Assembly (NCBI GenBank): GCA_001414345.1
Contig: LLCB01000188.1
Coordinates: 52,175-116,174 of the forward strand
Direction: 5' to 3'
DNA length: 64,000 bases
Origin: Hymenoscyphus infarciens
Taxonomy: Eukaryota > Ascomycota > Leotiomycetes > Helotiales > Helotiaceae
The notes under the pieces were generated by a model. That model had not been told where the DNA came from. It saw only the letters and a list, made by a program, of their open reading frames with translations, and made no database searches. Made by a program: the position numbers and the translations under genes. Below, piece after piece: positions 1 to 12,455 of this stretch. Each line of letters begins with the position of its first letter. Position 1 is the stretch's first letter.

Positions 1-3000
1 GAAGACTGCAGGTAATCCATTTTATATGAGAGAAATGCTTGATACATGTCATCGAAAACAATGTATATGGTACGACTACAAGCAGAGTGCGTGGTGTTTT
101 AGCCTCGACAAAATTTTCAAGCAATTTCAGACGAAGAATTACCACGATACCCTGAACAGCGAGTTCATCACCAGTAGATTGAACGAGCTTCCGCCAGCGT
201 CGAGGGCCATTTTAGCTTGGGCGGCGATACTTGGTGCATCATTTTCGTTCGAGTTGATTCAAAGACTCCTCAGTGGTAAGTGATACTCTTTGCTTAATCC
301 CCCTCTGGAGCGACAGTTCGATTTGATCTTTCTCTACAAGGTTTATTTTGGAGAAGCAAACTTACCAACTCTAATTAGGGGAATTCGACTACGATGAAGA
401 CACCCAAACTCCAGGGGACTTCGGTCCATATTCGTTGTCGAATTACACACCCCAAGACGCTATTGAGGGGCTTCAGTCTGCCATTCAGGCATACATCATC
501 GTCGCGACACAAGAAGATGATCGGTTCCGATTCGCACATGACCGATATAGTCACGCAGCACAATCTCTGGTTGAATGCAATGCTCCCAGAATGCACTTCA
601 TCATCGCACAAACACTCTTGAAATATTATTCTTCAGAGGAGAGATCTCGTGATTTCACAGCAACGCACATCTCAGAATGTACCAGTATTATCAAGCAACG
701 CATCGTACACAGGCAATCATTTAGGCAATTACTCTTTGATTGTGCTCAATCTGCTGCAGAGAGCGGTGCTCGGTCCACAGCTATTTCTTATTACGCGAGT
801 TGTTTTAGTCTTTTGCAGCCGGACCCATGGGCAGATGGTGCCCCAGACGTTTATTACGATGAGACGCTACAACTATATACCCGGGCCGCTGAATGTTACC
901 TGTACTTGGGACAACACAGCGAGGCGAAAAAACTTCTGGAAATGGTATTTTTCAACGCCAAAACCCCCGTAGACAAAGCCCCCGCTTGGGTTTTGCAATC
1001 TAGAATTCTAGCTCAAGAGGGCGATTCCTCTGCTGCATTTCAAGCATTGAAACAGTGCCTTTCGGCTTTAGACGTTTATGTCGACGACGAGCCTAGTTTC
1101 GAGAAATGCGATCTGGAGTTTGAGCGGCTCTCGTTCAAGATCCAATCTATGGATGTCGATTCAATGTTGGCGAAGCCGGATGAAAGGGACACGAATCGAC
1201 GAAATCTTTCTGCGGTTGGAGCGGTCCTCGTTGAGACCATCAGCGTGGCATTCTGGACTGATACGTTAGTTTTCTATCAGATGTCTTTGGTAATGGTAAA
1301 TACGCAGCTCACCTGCGGTATTTTCCCCCAAGCCGGTATGGGACTTTTGCATCTTGCTACAATAGCAATCAGTCGCTTCAACATGGTCAAGTTTGGTGCT
1401 GAGGTAGGCCAAATTTCGCTACAGCTGATGGACCGATGTCAAGATCCATATACGATGGGAAGAGGCGGAACGATATACTCGCTCTTTGTGGGTCACATTC
1501 ACCTCGGGTTACAGGCTAGTTTGGGGCAACTCGATGGGGCTCTAGAGCACTGTATCGCTGCTGGTGACAGAGTATCAACTATCTTAAATTTTGGGATAGT
1601 TGTGAGCCTGAAATTTTTCGCTTCCGAGAACATCACTGATCTAGAAAACTTTTGCAATTACGGTTGCGAGGAGGTTCAGAATTGGAATCTAGACACAAGA
1701 GGAGGTACCATGGCCATTGCCGTAAGGCAGGTCTGTCGCGCCATGCAAGGAACCACTCGCATAGAAAATGCCATGGAGGTTATGAGTGACGATCAACACG
1801 ACTCGTTGCATTACAAAAAGTGGTTGAGGAGTGAGGTTAGAGCTAGCGACCGACCCATTTTTATTTACGAGGCTATGGAAATGGTCCCTCTCTTCCTCTA
1901 CGGTCATTATCCCAGAGCCATAGAGTTGGGAAATTCCTCCCTCGAGAAGTGCGACTTGATGTGGTCCGCTCGAAACATTCGCCATCTTTTCTTCTTCCAA
2001 GGACTATCATTATGTGGTTTGATGTGGAGCAAACTTCAGAACCCTCTTCGGTCTTTGGCCGAGGATGCATCTATGACCTCCAGCAACCCATCTATTGACC
2101 ACGGACCTTCTGAAGAGGCCCTCCGCAAAGAGACCGCAGAAGTCATAGAAAAAGTAAAGCACTTCAAAAAGAAGATCAAGGATTGGCAAGTGGTTAATAG
2201 CGCTAACTACTTTGCATGGTCTCGGCTTCTTGCGGCCCAAATCGCCGAGATGGAGGGCGATCATGGGAACGCTCTAACTCATTATGAAGAAATGCTGGAT
2301 CATGCTGCAGCAAATGGATTCATTTTCGAAGAGGCACTTGGTAATCATCTCTACGCTGGCTTTTTTCTCAGAACGGGATCTCGTCGTGCTGCCAAGGCTT
2401 CGTTGCGAGAAGCAGTTCAACTTTATCGACAGCTTGGAGCGACTGGAATAGCGACACATATAGAAGATGAGCATAGTCTTCTTCTACAAGGGCCAACTCG
2501 AAACATGCGAGCTGCAGATGCTGCTTGCCAAACAGACTTCGCAGGAGACTCGGCTCCCGTGCAATATCGCACACTCGAAGGCGATGAAGATGATGATCGC
2601 CAGCAGACTCGCGCTTCAATCACCGAGACCAAAGGAGACCGAATTGGTGCTTGGCAGGTTTCTTCTCGAGCCGCTGATGGCGGTGGTATTGGTCTACCTG
2701 CTCTGGATATGTTGGATCTGACATCGATTCTGGAGAGCTCCCAAGTCATCTCTAGTGTGTTACAAGTGGATCAACTTTTGAAGACTATGTGTGAAATTAT
2801 CCTACAGAATTGCGGTGGTTTGGCTTCCTCTGCTGCTATCGTGGTAGAAGAGGATGACCCAACCCCAGGCTGGAGCATTGCCGCTAGTGGAGATCCTGAT
2901 GGAGCGACTGCCCATATTCCTGGAATTCCTCTACGTGAGACAGCACTGGTAGCTGAGGGAGTCATCTTATATTGCACTAGGTTTCGAGAAACGGTCTTTT

Positions 3001-5089
3001 TGTCCAATATCCTCCAAGACGAACGTTTTAGCAACATCACGGATGCTTGGTCTGCTCGAAATCCCCTAGGTAAATCGGTGATTGCTCTACCAATCGTTCA
3101 CGGTGACAAACCTCTCCTGGGTGTGTTGTATCTTGAGGGGGAACCAAACGTTTTCACTGATCGTAACCTTACGGTATTACAATTGCTTGTCAATCAAATC
3201 GGTATCAGTTACTCCAATGCCCTTACTCTCAAGGAAGTTAAGAAGGTTTCTGCATTCAATACGTCGATGGTTGATATGCAAAAAACTGCACTGGCAAAGG
3301 CACAGAAAGCGGAGACAAAGGCCAAGAAGGCTGAGGCTGAGGCATTAGCCAGCGTCAAGTTAGCAGAGGAAGCCGCGAAAGCAAAGTCGATTTTCCTGGC
3401 CAACGTTTCCCACGAACTTCGAACTCCTCTCAACGGTGTGATTGGTAACTCAGAATTGCTGAGGGATTGTAACCTCACAAAAGAGCAAGCGGAAATGGCA
3501 GACTCTATAAGAGTTTCTGCGGATCTCCTGTTGACCGTCATCAACGACATTCTTGACTTCTCAAAAATGGAGGCTGACAAGATGGAATTGTGTATTGAAT
3601 CCTTCAAGCCAGATGAGATGATTCGCGAGATCGTCCGGTCGGTCTCTTACAGCTACCGCGACAAGAAGCGACTCAACGCGATCGAAATTTTGCAAGACAT
3701 CAAACTTCCTAGCCTCTTTATCTACGGAGATCCAGTCCGGCTGCACCAAGTTCTGGGGAATCTGTTGGGTAACAGCATGAAGTTTACTGAACAGGGATCT
3801 ATCACCATTGGTGCTCGCTGTGATAGTGAGACAGAGGAAGCCGCCACTTTGACCTTCTGGGTGAAAGACACTGGTATTGGTATTCCACCCCAGCAGCTCA
3901 CCAAATTGTTCAAGCCTTTCAGTCAAGCCGATGCCAGTACAGCTAGAAAGTATGGTGGCAGTGGTCTCGGCCTCAGTATCTGTAAGTCCCTGATCGAATC
4001 CATGATGGGAGGAACAATCCATCTCGAGAGTGTTGAAAATGAGGGAACAAGAGCATGGTTCACCGTCAGGTTTGAAAAGGTTCGCCAGAATTTTGACGGC
4101 CCTAGCCATCATGATCGAAACGGAGTCGTACATCAAGGAAGTCCGGTTAGACATGCTGAGCCCGAGAAGCAAAAAACAAACACTGCTTATTCGGACTCTT
4201 CCCATATTCCCCGAGAAGACCTTCGAATCTGTGTGGCCGAAGACAACCACATCAACCAGAAGATCGCCATTCAATTCATGGAAAAGCTAGGTTACAAGCA
4301 TATTGATGCTTATGATAATGGACTCGCAGCAGTGGAAGGCCTGAGAAAGAAATCCAAAGAGAACCAGCCATACCACATTGTTCTTATGGATGTGCAGATG
4401 CCTGTGCTTGACGGTTATGAGGCTACAAAGTTGCTCCGAAAAGACCCGTTGGAAGATGTCCGTGGTGTATTGGTGATTGCCATGACTGCAAGCGCCATCG
4501 CCGGGGATCGAGAGAAATGCTTGGAGGCGGGCATGAATGACTATCTTGCCAAGCCGGTTCGAGTTGGGGTATTGCAGAGCAAGCTGAATCAATATCTTAA
4601 CCAAGTTTGTCTTTCCTCCCTCCTTCTATCTAAATGCTAACCATACTCTAGCCAAAGCTCGAGATTCCCAACCTCCAAGCCGCGGCTAGGCAAGTAGCCA
4701 ACAAAGTCCTCAAAGCCGAGAGGACCGCAAGTCCCCTATCTGAATCAGATGGAACCTCGACACCTACCGAGCGATCAAACACTAATCCAACTCCAAATTC
4801 CAGCACCTCGTCTATACCAAGCAATTCTAGCATCTCATCCATCCTAAGCAATTCTTCGGCCCACAGTCCTCCTCCCAGTTTGGAAGAGGGGAAACATCGT
4901 GGGTCGGTGGTAAGGCATGATCAGCTTGCATTGGATGGTGCCACTACCGACGGGCGAGATTCGAAAGATACACCTGTTTTTGATGAACTTTCTCCGAAAC
5001 CGCTTCCGGTGCCGGGGGATGGGACGAAGGGTGGTAAACCTATTAAGAAACCTGCGAGCTCGCATTCTTTGAAGCGGAATGCTAAATAA
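1..5089 (+). CDS. Hybrid histidine kinase, group X type (Chk1/Mak2-Mak3-like), 5' end outside the window
   Basis: Sensor kinase that autophosphorylates a histidine and passes the phosphate to its own receiver aspartate, feeding an Hpt/response-regulator relay to stress MAPK signalling. Visible exons are 1-275, 379-4604 and 4652-5089; both introns are GT-AG, and CTAAC lies just before the second acceptor. Numbering from the first visible residue: the end of an AAA-type ATPase region (FRFAHDRYSHAAQSL), a long helical-repeat region, a GAF domain about 880-1040, an Ala/Lys-rich coiled coil, HisKA with the H-box NVSHELRTPLNG (His codon at 3411), an HATPase with GNSMKF, DTGIGI and GGSGLGLS, and a receiver with phospho-acceptor Asp in LMDVQMP (codon at 4389) and the Lys of AKPV. 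A Ser/Pro-rich tail follows. Family members begin with a protein-kinase-like domain, which must lie upstream of the window. All key kinase and receiver residues are present. Confidence 0.93.
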
Positions 5090-6471
5090 TTGACGCCCAT
5101 TTACGGTCAGACGCGAGGGAAGAGAAAATGTATGACACGATCAGTTTAGCGGAATGGAGAACCGGAGTACACGAGATATGCGGGTTTCATTTTTCTATCT
5201 TGCATCTGGACCAATAGATTGGGTGGTTTGTTTTGTTTGTGGCATTTTCTTCTTCTGGCCTGCTCTCTTTTCTTCACGTATATTATCTTTTTTTCCTGAT
5301 ACCTTTGTACATTTTTTCTTCTTTGGTTCAAGATCAAGACGGGTACAGCGCGCTTTCGCATGTTTCAGGTTTGGTTTGCATAGGGAAGTGGGATATACGA
5401 TACGTGTGTAGCATTCTCGTTTTGCCTCTTGTCTTTTGCTTTTGGTGATGGTTTGGATGTGGGATGGTGGGGGTGGTGACAAGGAGAAGGGTCGGAGGTG
5501 GTGTATGTAGTTTGAGATTAGGGAGATGTGAATAATAGTAGATGTTGGATTGAAGATATTTAAAATACTTCAGGTCCCTGTTTGGTTGTGATGACGTTTT
5601 GACGATGCTGGATTTCTCGAGACTGTTTCGAGGGAGGTTTTCTGGACTTTGGTTCTCCTTTTTTCCCAATTAGTCTTCTTCGAGTCTCAAGTCTGTCTCT
5701 GGAAGGCAGGTTGAGTTTCTTCGAGTCTTCTCTTGTTCCTCCTACTCCTGTCTCGTTTTTTATAGAAAGAAAGAGATACAAGTTTTGGACAGGTGAGTTA
5801 AATTCTTCAACATGTCGAGATGTCGTCGAGAAATTGGGGATAGTGCTCCCCATCCACCGACAATCCCGCCGCATCAAGACCACAGTTGGTGGCCAAATTG
5901 AGAGCTGGACGAGTAAGCTATCAATTGGCGAGTAAGCCATAATAATGGCGGTAAGCTACAAAAATCAAGTCGGAGTAAGCTACTGACTGTCGCGTAAGCT
6001 GAAAGACATTGGGGGCCAAAAACGAGAGTTCCAAGTAAGCCATTAATTGTGGAGTAAGCCAAACTCTTTTGGCACCCAAATCTTGTACTGAGTGAGCCAT
6101 TAACATCAAGCAAACCAAGCATCACGTTTTTCGACACCCGTCCTGCACTCCTCCCTCCATCAATTCCCGATCCTCAAACAAAAGTGGTGACAACTCCGTA
6201 ATCTAATCGCTAAAAATTTAGGAGATGTCAAACTAGAAGGAATGAAGCCGCTTCTAGCCCGTTTCGCGCAAGTTTGGTTAGGGTAGAATTAGGATTAGAA
6301 TTGATGATCAGCTTCAGAGCTGGCGGAAGGTTAATCCGAGATCCTATCACGTGGTATGTGGTCTAACCGCAATAGGGCAGGCGCCCACAACATCGAACAT
6401 TCGCAAAATTTGAATGCGGAATTTCGTCAGAAAACAACACGACAAACCAACGACAACCAACGACAGTCGAG
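5090..6471. other. Intergenic region between the histidine kinase and eL27
   Basis: No convincing gene. 5200-5300 is T-rich on the plus strand, fitting the histidine-kinase 3' UTR. 5911-6110 holds a spaced repeat cluster listed separately. 6330-6471 is the immediate promoter of the eL27 gene. Short ORFs here have no recognisable domain. Confidence 0.6.
5911..6110 (+). repeat. Cluster of eight GTAAGCY / GTGAGCC motifs spaced mostly at 19 bp
   Basis: GTAAGC or GTGAGC starts at 5913, 5932, 5951, 5975, 5994, 6035, 6054 and 6092. The spacings are 19, 19, 24, 19, 41, 19 and 38, so four equal 19 bp and another is twice 19. The next bases are usually C/T then A, and the rest of each unit is poorly conserved. 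All copies point the same way. The cluster lies about 360-560 bp upstream of the eL27 start. It looks like an iteron array (binding sites) or an eroded minisatellite; the function is unknown. Confidence 0.7.
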
Positions 6472-7131
6472 ATGAAGTGTAAGTCTTGGATTCAAAAATG
6501 CGGATGCGCCATTCGAAAAGATGTACTAACTTTCTCAATTCCAGTCCTCAAGGTCGGCCGCGTTGCCATCATCACCCGAGGCAGATATGCCGGCAAGAAG
6601 GTAAATTCTCCACCCCTCACGATCACCCCTCGACGAGACTCGACATCTGGCGACGAAACAAAAGGCAGCGGGAAAGAAGCAGAGAAAAGCGATTGGAATT
6701 GCCGTGCTGATGGAGGAATTTACAGGTCGTGATCATCCAACCTCAAGACACCGGAAACAAGTCCCACCCATACCCTCACGCCTTGGTCGCTGGTATTGAG
6801 CGTTACCCATCGCAAATCACCAAGCGCATGTCAAAGATCCGTCAAACCAAGCGAAGCAAGGTCAAGCCATTCATCAAGGTCATCAACTACAACCACTTGA
6901 TGCCAACAAGATACACACTTGAGTTGGAGGGATTGAAGGGTGTTATTACCGCAGATACCTTCAAGGAGGTTTCCCAGCGAGAGGATGCGAAGAAGGTCGT
7001 AAAGAAGGCTTTGGAGGAGAGATACACATCGGGAAAGAACAGATGGTTCTTCACTCCTCTTAGTACGTTGGACTCGATCTGGAAATGGGTGTGTGGTGGA
7101 CGGATGCTAACAGATTTTTCCAGGATTTTGA
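6472..7131 (+). CDS. RPL27: 60S ribosomal protein eL27
   Basis: Structural protein of the large cytosolic ribosomal subunit. Exons 6472-6478, 6545-6600, 6726-7062 and 7124-7131 join to a 135-residue protein, the usual eL27 length. It begins [21 protein letters not shown] (KOW-type N-terminus), continues [16 protein letters not shown] and ends [10 protein letters not shown]. The first coding exon is only 7 nt and the last only 8 nt, so uncorrected ORF reading misplaces both ends. Introns are 66, 125 and 61 nt, all GT-AG, and the last has GCTAACA before its acceptor. Early introns are typical of fungal ribosomal-protein genes. No disruption is seen. Confidence 0.97.
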
Positions 7132-7934
7132 AAGGTTCTCTTTAGCGTCTCTGGGTCGGAAATGGGGGGTTACTTCATGGCATTAGTCACATAACGAGCT
7201 AAAGAAAATGCTGCATATCACCACCTGCGGTATCTCGATGGTCTGATACAATACGGGACGGCGTAACGAACATGAATCCTTCCATCAAGTAAAAACTCGA
7301 GATCCCATGGACTTGTGCACAAATATTCAAGAACAAGTGAGGCAAAATACGTACGTGGAATACGAGGTTCGAGGAATTTGGGTTCGTTGATTATGTTGTC
7401 TAGTGCAAGTTTGTACCCTCGAAATTCCCAAGCCAGAATACCCTCAATTCGTCATATCTTCAATTTGCCCAAGTAGCTTTTTACACAGTCGGTTCCAATC
7501 GAGCTACGAGGCCTTCATCTCCATTCTTTGCCCATAGCAAGTGCATACCTCAGAATCCAATATGGGCACAAAGTCTCCAAGCAGCAGCATGACCGTATCT
7601 ACAATATCGAGTTTATACTCTACTTTTCCTCTTTATATCTCTAATTAAGTCTGTTTTATGAGAGCAAGAGTCAGAATCCATACACAGGCCCAGCAAGTAA
7701 CATTTCCCATTTCCTAGTAAACATTATTTCACTATTCACTCCTTTGGGGTTATACTGTTGGGGTACCTTACCACACTGCTCCAAGCATGCAGTGAAGACT
7801 GCTTTGTTCATCGTTACTAAACTGCTTAGTGCTGTCTGTGCATATAAGTCCACACATATTTATTTGGCTGCCTGTTTGCAAAAAGTAGCTGAAACATCCT
7901 TCATCTTCTGGTTGAGTCCATCAATTCTTCAGAC
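7132..7934. other. Intergenic region with no recognised feature
   Basis: Contains the 3' flank of eL27 and the 5' flank of the next gene. No coding signature, RNA gene or clear repeat was seen. Confidence 0.6.
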
Positions 7935-8882
7935 ATGTCGACATCAAACAACAACAACGATGCCAATTACCAAAACCAGACTAACCCCAGGACAGACCCT
8001 CCAAAGACCTTCTTACACCTTCCACGAGAGATCCGGGACACGATCTATGAACTTTATTTGGTTGCAGGCAAAATAGGCATAGTTGTATGGAACGGAAAAC
8101 CCTGCTATCATAACGGCTTCTTCTGTAAACAACATGGCGATGGTCAAGGATGGCTTAAGGGAGTGGTTGCTCACTTTAGCCCTAATACGGACCTAACTCA
8201 AAGTTTCGCCTGGAATACCTTTCAATGCAATAAAACGATATCCCGAGAAGCGAGCGCCATATTTTACAGCAAGAACACATTCATCTTCCCTCGCGAGAAT
8301 ACCTGGGACACAATCGCCTACTGGCTGAAGCTGATCGGTGCGGCCAATCGTGGATACCTAACAAAGATCCGTATATTGGTCTACCCGCCACCTCAAAGTG
8401 GGGGATTTGAGTCGCACGTGAGGGGCTCGAGAAGTCTTTTGAGTATGAACTCTTCTTCCGAACATACCATCGATCCAACGAAGAAGTACGCTCTCGAAGT
8501 TCCAAATCCGGCCATCGAAAAACTCTTCGAACTTCTTGGTGAGGAGACAGTTGCTCAAAAGTCCAAGGTCGCGATTGAAATGGAGCTTGATCCTGGTTTG
8601 CTTCCGTTTCGGAATGGCCTTCTTCATACTTACTTCTCTATGCACGTACCGAATTTGGTTGAGAAATTTCGCGCGAGATATTCGAACGAGATGAGGGAAA
8701 TTAGTGTTCTTTGGGGTGGAATTGTGTACAAGCAAATATTTTTAGCAGTTCCGAAGAGCCGATTTACGGATTTGGGTTGGGAGGTTGCGGGGACCTTGGA
8801 GTTTGGTATTAAGAAACTTGATGGATCGGCTTCCGAATACATTCGGTTTATATTGCGACAGACTGGATTGGTGGAGCTATAG
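7935..8882 (+). CDS. 2EXR / F-box-like domain protein
   Basis: Single-exon gene of 315 residues. After a low-complexity Asn/Thr-rich N-terminus, residues about 24-43 read KTFLHLPREIRDTIYELYLV, the signature of the fungal 2EXR/F-box-like family (a LPxEIRxxIY helix). Further on, ISREASAIFYSKNTFIFP is the second conserved block (R..A...FY..N.F.F) of these proteins. Such proteins are abundant in Leotiomycetes and have no established substrate; F-box-like motifs suggest a role in ubiquitin ligase recruitment, but this is unproven. The start is the first in-frame ATG. No signal peptide or membrane segment is seen. The frame is intact. Confidence 0.85.
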   Translation: MSTSNNNNDANYQNQTNPRTDPPKTFLHLPREIRDTIYELYLVAGKIGIVVWNGKPCYHNGFFCKQHGDGQGWLKGVVAHFSPNTDLTQSFAWNTFQCNKTISREASAIFYSKNTFIFPRENTWDTIAYWLKLIGAANRGYLTKIRILVYPPPQSGGFESHVRGSRSLLSMNSSSEHTIDPTKKYALEVPNPAIEKLFELLGEETVAQKSKVAIEMELDPGLLPFRNGLLHTYFSMHVPNLVEKFRARYSNEMREISVLWGGIVYKQIFLAVPKSRFTDLGWEVAGTLEFGIKKLDGSASEYIRFILRQTGLVEL

Positions 8883-9082
8883 GGAAATCGGAAGATTCTA
8901 AGGCTCTCGGGATGAGAGTAGGGAATCTCGAATGGCATCTATCACTGAATGATGAAGAAAGGGAAACTGTTGGGGCAAGAAAGTCGAGTCACTTCTAGGC
9001 AAATTTAAGTCAACGTCCTTTATTACTTACTAACCTATAAATCGCTTGACAACAGAAGACCTGATCATAATATCTCATTTCC

Positions 9083-10780
9083 TTATGCTACAGGTGCTGT
9101 GAGTTTTTGGAGTAGGGGAAACCCCAATGAAACCTCCACTTTTAGCTCACACAAATATTCCTTCGGATAGATATCTAAACCAATAACGTTTAAGTGAGAT
9201 AAAGATTGATGCACAATCCCCATCCCTATCAATTCCCACTCACTCTTCCACCGACCGAGCCCTAAACCATGCAAACCAGGAATGTATGTTGGTTTACGCC
9301 TCAGTGCCAGTATGCCATCACAGTTGTCAAACATACAAATATAATCACCATGCTTCGTGTTACCAGGCAGGGAAAACAAGCCGTTAAGCCCATGAACAAT
9401 TCCAAATACTGGCATTCCAGAACCGGTCAAAAAGCTCGCGTTATCTTCCTGGAAATATCTTTCTATGCTGTACTTATTCCTGTCAAAACTTTTCAAGACA
9501 CTAGCGTCCACTTCTAGCTGGTCCTTTGCGGTCCTTATATTGAAATTGTTATCGAAGAGTTGTTCGGCGGTAGCGTTATGGTGTTGCCAGGCGTCTTTCT
9601 GTATTGGCATCATATGACAATTTTCAGTGTACAAGTCTGGTCTGAGCATTGTTCCTGTTATACTGGTACAGTCTTTGCCATTCCCCGGAGAAGACTTTGA
9701 GACCGTTAGTGGACTAAGAGGAAATAACCTCTGAAGAAGCGACATCAGGCTGAGTGGATTTTCTTCATGCTCATAGAGTTTCATGATGTCCAAGTAAACA
9801 TCCCAATCACTTTTCTCATAATCGACTGCAATCTTGAACCCGTCCGATGCAATCGCTAGAACACCATAGACAACATCTCGAGGAACACTACAGGTTGATC
9901 CTTGTAATATTGTAAGCCATCGAGCCACAGTCAAGCCTCCCGTTTTTTCCCTTCCCATCGAGATGAAAATGCGGTATAAGTAGGCTGTTCTCGACCTCGA
10001 AAGTGCTTTGATAAAATCTTGTGGAATTAAGTCTAACCGTGGATTGATGTAGCAGTGGATTGCATTCCATGGGACGACTTGAGAGCCACAGTGAATTTGA
10101 ATAGATTTTCCCAAGATGATCTCCTGAACTATCCAAACTCGATTCCCTAGAAAATGGGAAAGTTAGTCTTTGCCTATTAAGAAATGTCTTAGAATTGTGC
10201 ATAGGATAATGCAGGGGTTCGGCAGTGATTCAAGAGAAAGGAAGTGGGGTTCCCCAATACCTACAGTATGTCCTCTTTACCAAAAGATCTACCATGGCCT
10301 GGGCTTGTTCCCGCTGTTCTACCTGCTTTTCCTCAAGCGAGATAGACTTCTTTGTCGGCTCCCATACAGATAATTTGAAATCAGCCATCCCATAACGCCT
10401 AATCATAGCCATGGCAACATCGCTGTTCTTGCTCCTCGGACCGAGCCACATCAAAACCCTTGAAGCCTGCGAGTAGATACATCGCATAATTCCAACCTGG
10501 TGATTTCTTTCCGTGACATCATGTTGATTGATACATATCGCATCTATCCACATGACTCGATCATAATCCGTGTATCACATTTCTAAGAGCGCAGAGAACA
10601 GATTAATCCCAATCTCGAACTCGTCTCCATTCAGAAGGATAACCTTCTTCTCGCAGTTCGCTGGACCCCATTCGTAGGAAAGGGCTTCGTATTCGGGTTT
10701 TTGTTCGAGCCTGGCACGTTGTAGGAACCCGCAGTTTTGTTTGTCGCGTTGTCCAGCGAAAAGGGTAAATAGCTGGGTAC
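9083..10780 (-). pseudogene. Heterokaryon-incompatibility (HET) domain gene interrupted by an in-frame stop
   Basis: HET-domain proteins trigger cell death on allorecognition in filamentous fungi. Reading down the minus strand, the first exon carries EYEALSYEWGP, then WIDAICINQ and ERNHQVGIMRCIYSQA, the three hallmark HET motifs. A GT-AG intron at 10264-10147 is supported because splicing gives KRTYWNRVWIVQEI, the family consensus. The second exon (10146-9083) contains CSVPRDVVYGVLAIA and runs to a stop at 9083. A TGA at 10577-10575 lies in frame between the EYEALSYEWG and DAICINQ motifs, so a full-length product cannot be made without readthrough or an unseen splice. The 5' end is not resolved: upstream of 10780 the frame soon meets a stop with no clear ATG. 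Confidence 0.8.
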
Positions 10781-12455
10781 TTACTGATGACGATAGGGAG
10801 AGGGTGAAATAGAGCTCTTTTATTGCGCGTGAAGACGAGGGCAGTGTGGATATGGTTTTTCTTCAGTCTCTTTTGGCCTACTTGAAGGTTTGCGATAGAT
10901 GAACGGTGAGGGGTTTCAAATGTTGCTTTTTAGTGGCTGAGGATGCTCACCGAATATCGAAAAACAGATGTGCACAGACACCAACCCCTAATACAGTGAG
11001 TGTTTCTGAAGATTGCGGTCCTCGGTATTAAAAAAATGAAGCCCCAGTTTCTTATGATATACTTATAGGAGACTTTTTATTGTTACTTTCTATGATGTTG
11101 TTCAACGTAATAGGAGAGAACGTGCTAAATTCAACGAGAGGAGACTGTTCAATTTACATTCTTCTTACATATAGCACACAGCAACGCTCCATACCTAGAA
11201 ATTCATAGAAGTGCCATAGAGGGTCTCATTAAAGATAAAGGAAATGCAAAGCCTTCTTCTTCCCTGCTTGGAAACTCATCGTATGAAATTCACGCCAATC
11301 CACATGATTTAAGCGAAAGATTATGTGATATCAGGCCACGTGACTGGCTGATATTCGCAGGGTCCGCTCTACATACGCGCTATTAGTTAAAATGGTACTG
11401 TTCGGTAGTTATTTTAGGTGAAATTTTGCGTTATAAGAGCCTCTGGCGCAACGGTTACCTTGTGTATTACATAGACTAATAGCTGGTAATATAACAATTA
11501 GAGGACCTATTTTAGGCTCTTCAGCGCATTTTCATCAACACATACGTATACTACCCCTCTCCTGGGGCATTTAAGCGTTGTCTAAAGTTTTTAGTATCAG
11601 ATTGTACTAAGTTTAAGAACTCACCCTGATTGCTGAAGTGTTATGATATGCTATCTTTGCTCTGTCTCTTCAACTATACACTCAAAATATACTCATAAAG
11701 GACTAGCTCAAAGTTTGGTAAGTAGGCGTGTTTGATAGCGATAACCCCCATTTTAGTACACGTACTTGTTTCTTTTTGTGGGGAGTATCTTAAGATTTCT
11801 ACGTTTGTAGGCTAGGGGGGGCAGGAATTCATAACTGGCCAAGAGTGGAAAGCCAGCTATCTTCTCCTCGAAAAGGCTGAGCAAGACTAGGATAATTTAA
11901 TCTCGTTATCCTAAACGATTAGCAAAATCAATTTAAAAAGAGGTCCGTTCTTCCAAGAGTGTTAGAAGAACTATGGAAGACAGTTACGAATTCCTGCAAC
12001 TCCTGGTGGCAGGATTCAGCGCCCCTACGAAACCCCACCGCCTTGAATAACTCTAGGTAGAAAAATATTAGAAACAGAAGAAAAATACGAGCAGATGCGG
12101 AGGGTGCTAATTAACTATTACCACGGCCGTAGTTGTAACTGCTGGAAGCTTTCTTAGAATGGTCTAAAGACTGCCACTTTTTCAGTCCGCCGGGAGGTGG
12201 GCACGCTTTCAGAAGCACATTGGGCGTGTCAAAAAGACTATCTGCATGATCTAAGCGAATGATACAATTGATGCAGAATAGAATAGGGAGTACCAAGAAA
12301 CTTGAAAAATAGTAGAGCGTTCTGTGGTACAAGGCATGTGCAAGAGTAGAGTAGAGGTCAAATTTATGTGTTATTACGTGACAGGCCCTTCCAGTAATAG
12401 GTATTAAAAAATCGCTCTCGATGCTTTTTTGATTCGGATGTAGGCTTGTCTTCTA
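10781..12455. other. Gene-poor region, moderately AT-rich
   Basis: No coding signature found on either strand. The text from 10920 to 12100 has scattered TA-rich stretches and looks like partly decayed sequence. A short tRNA A-box-like string near 11435 has no matching B box and was rejected as a tRNA. Confidence 0.5.

Noticed and set aside
11432..11500. tRNA-like string GCCTCTGGCGCAACGGTTA resembling a D-arm/A box
   Set aside because: No B box (GGTTCRANNCC), no anticodon stem and no pairing acceptor ends in the following 60 bases; at most a decayed tRNA-derived fragment.
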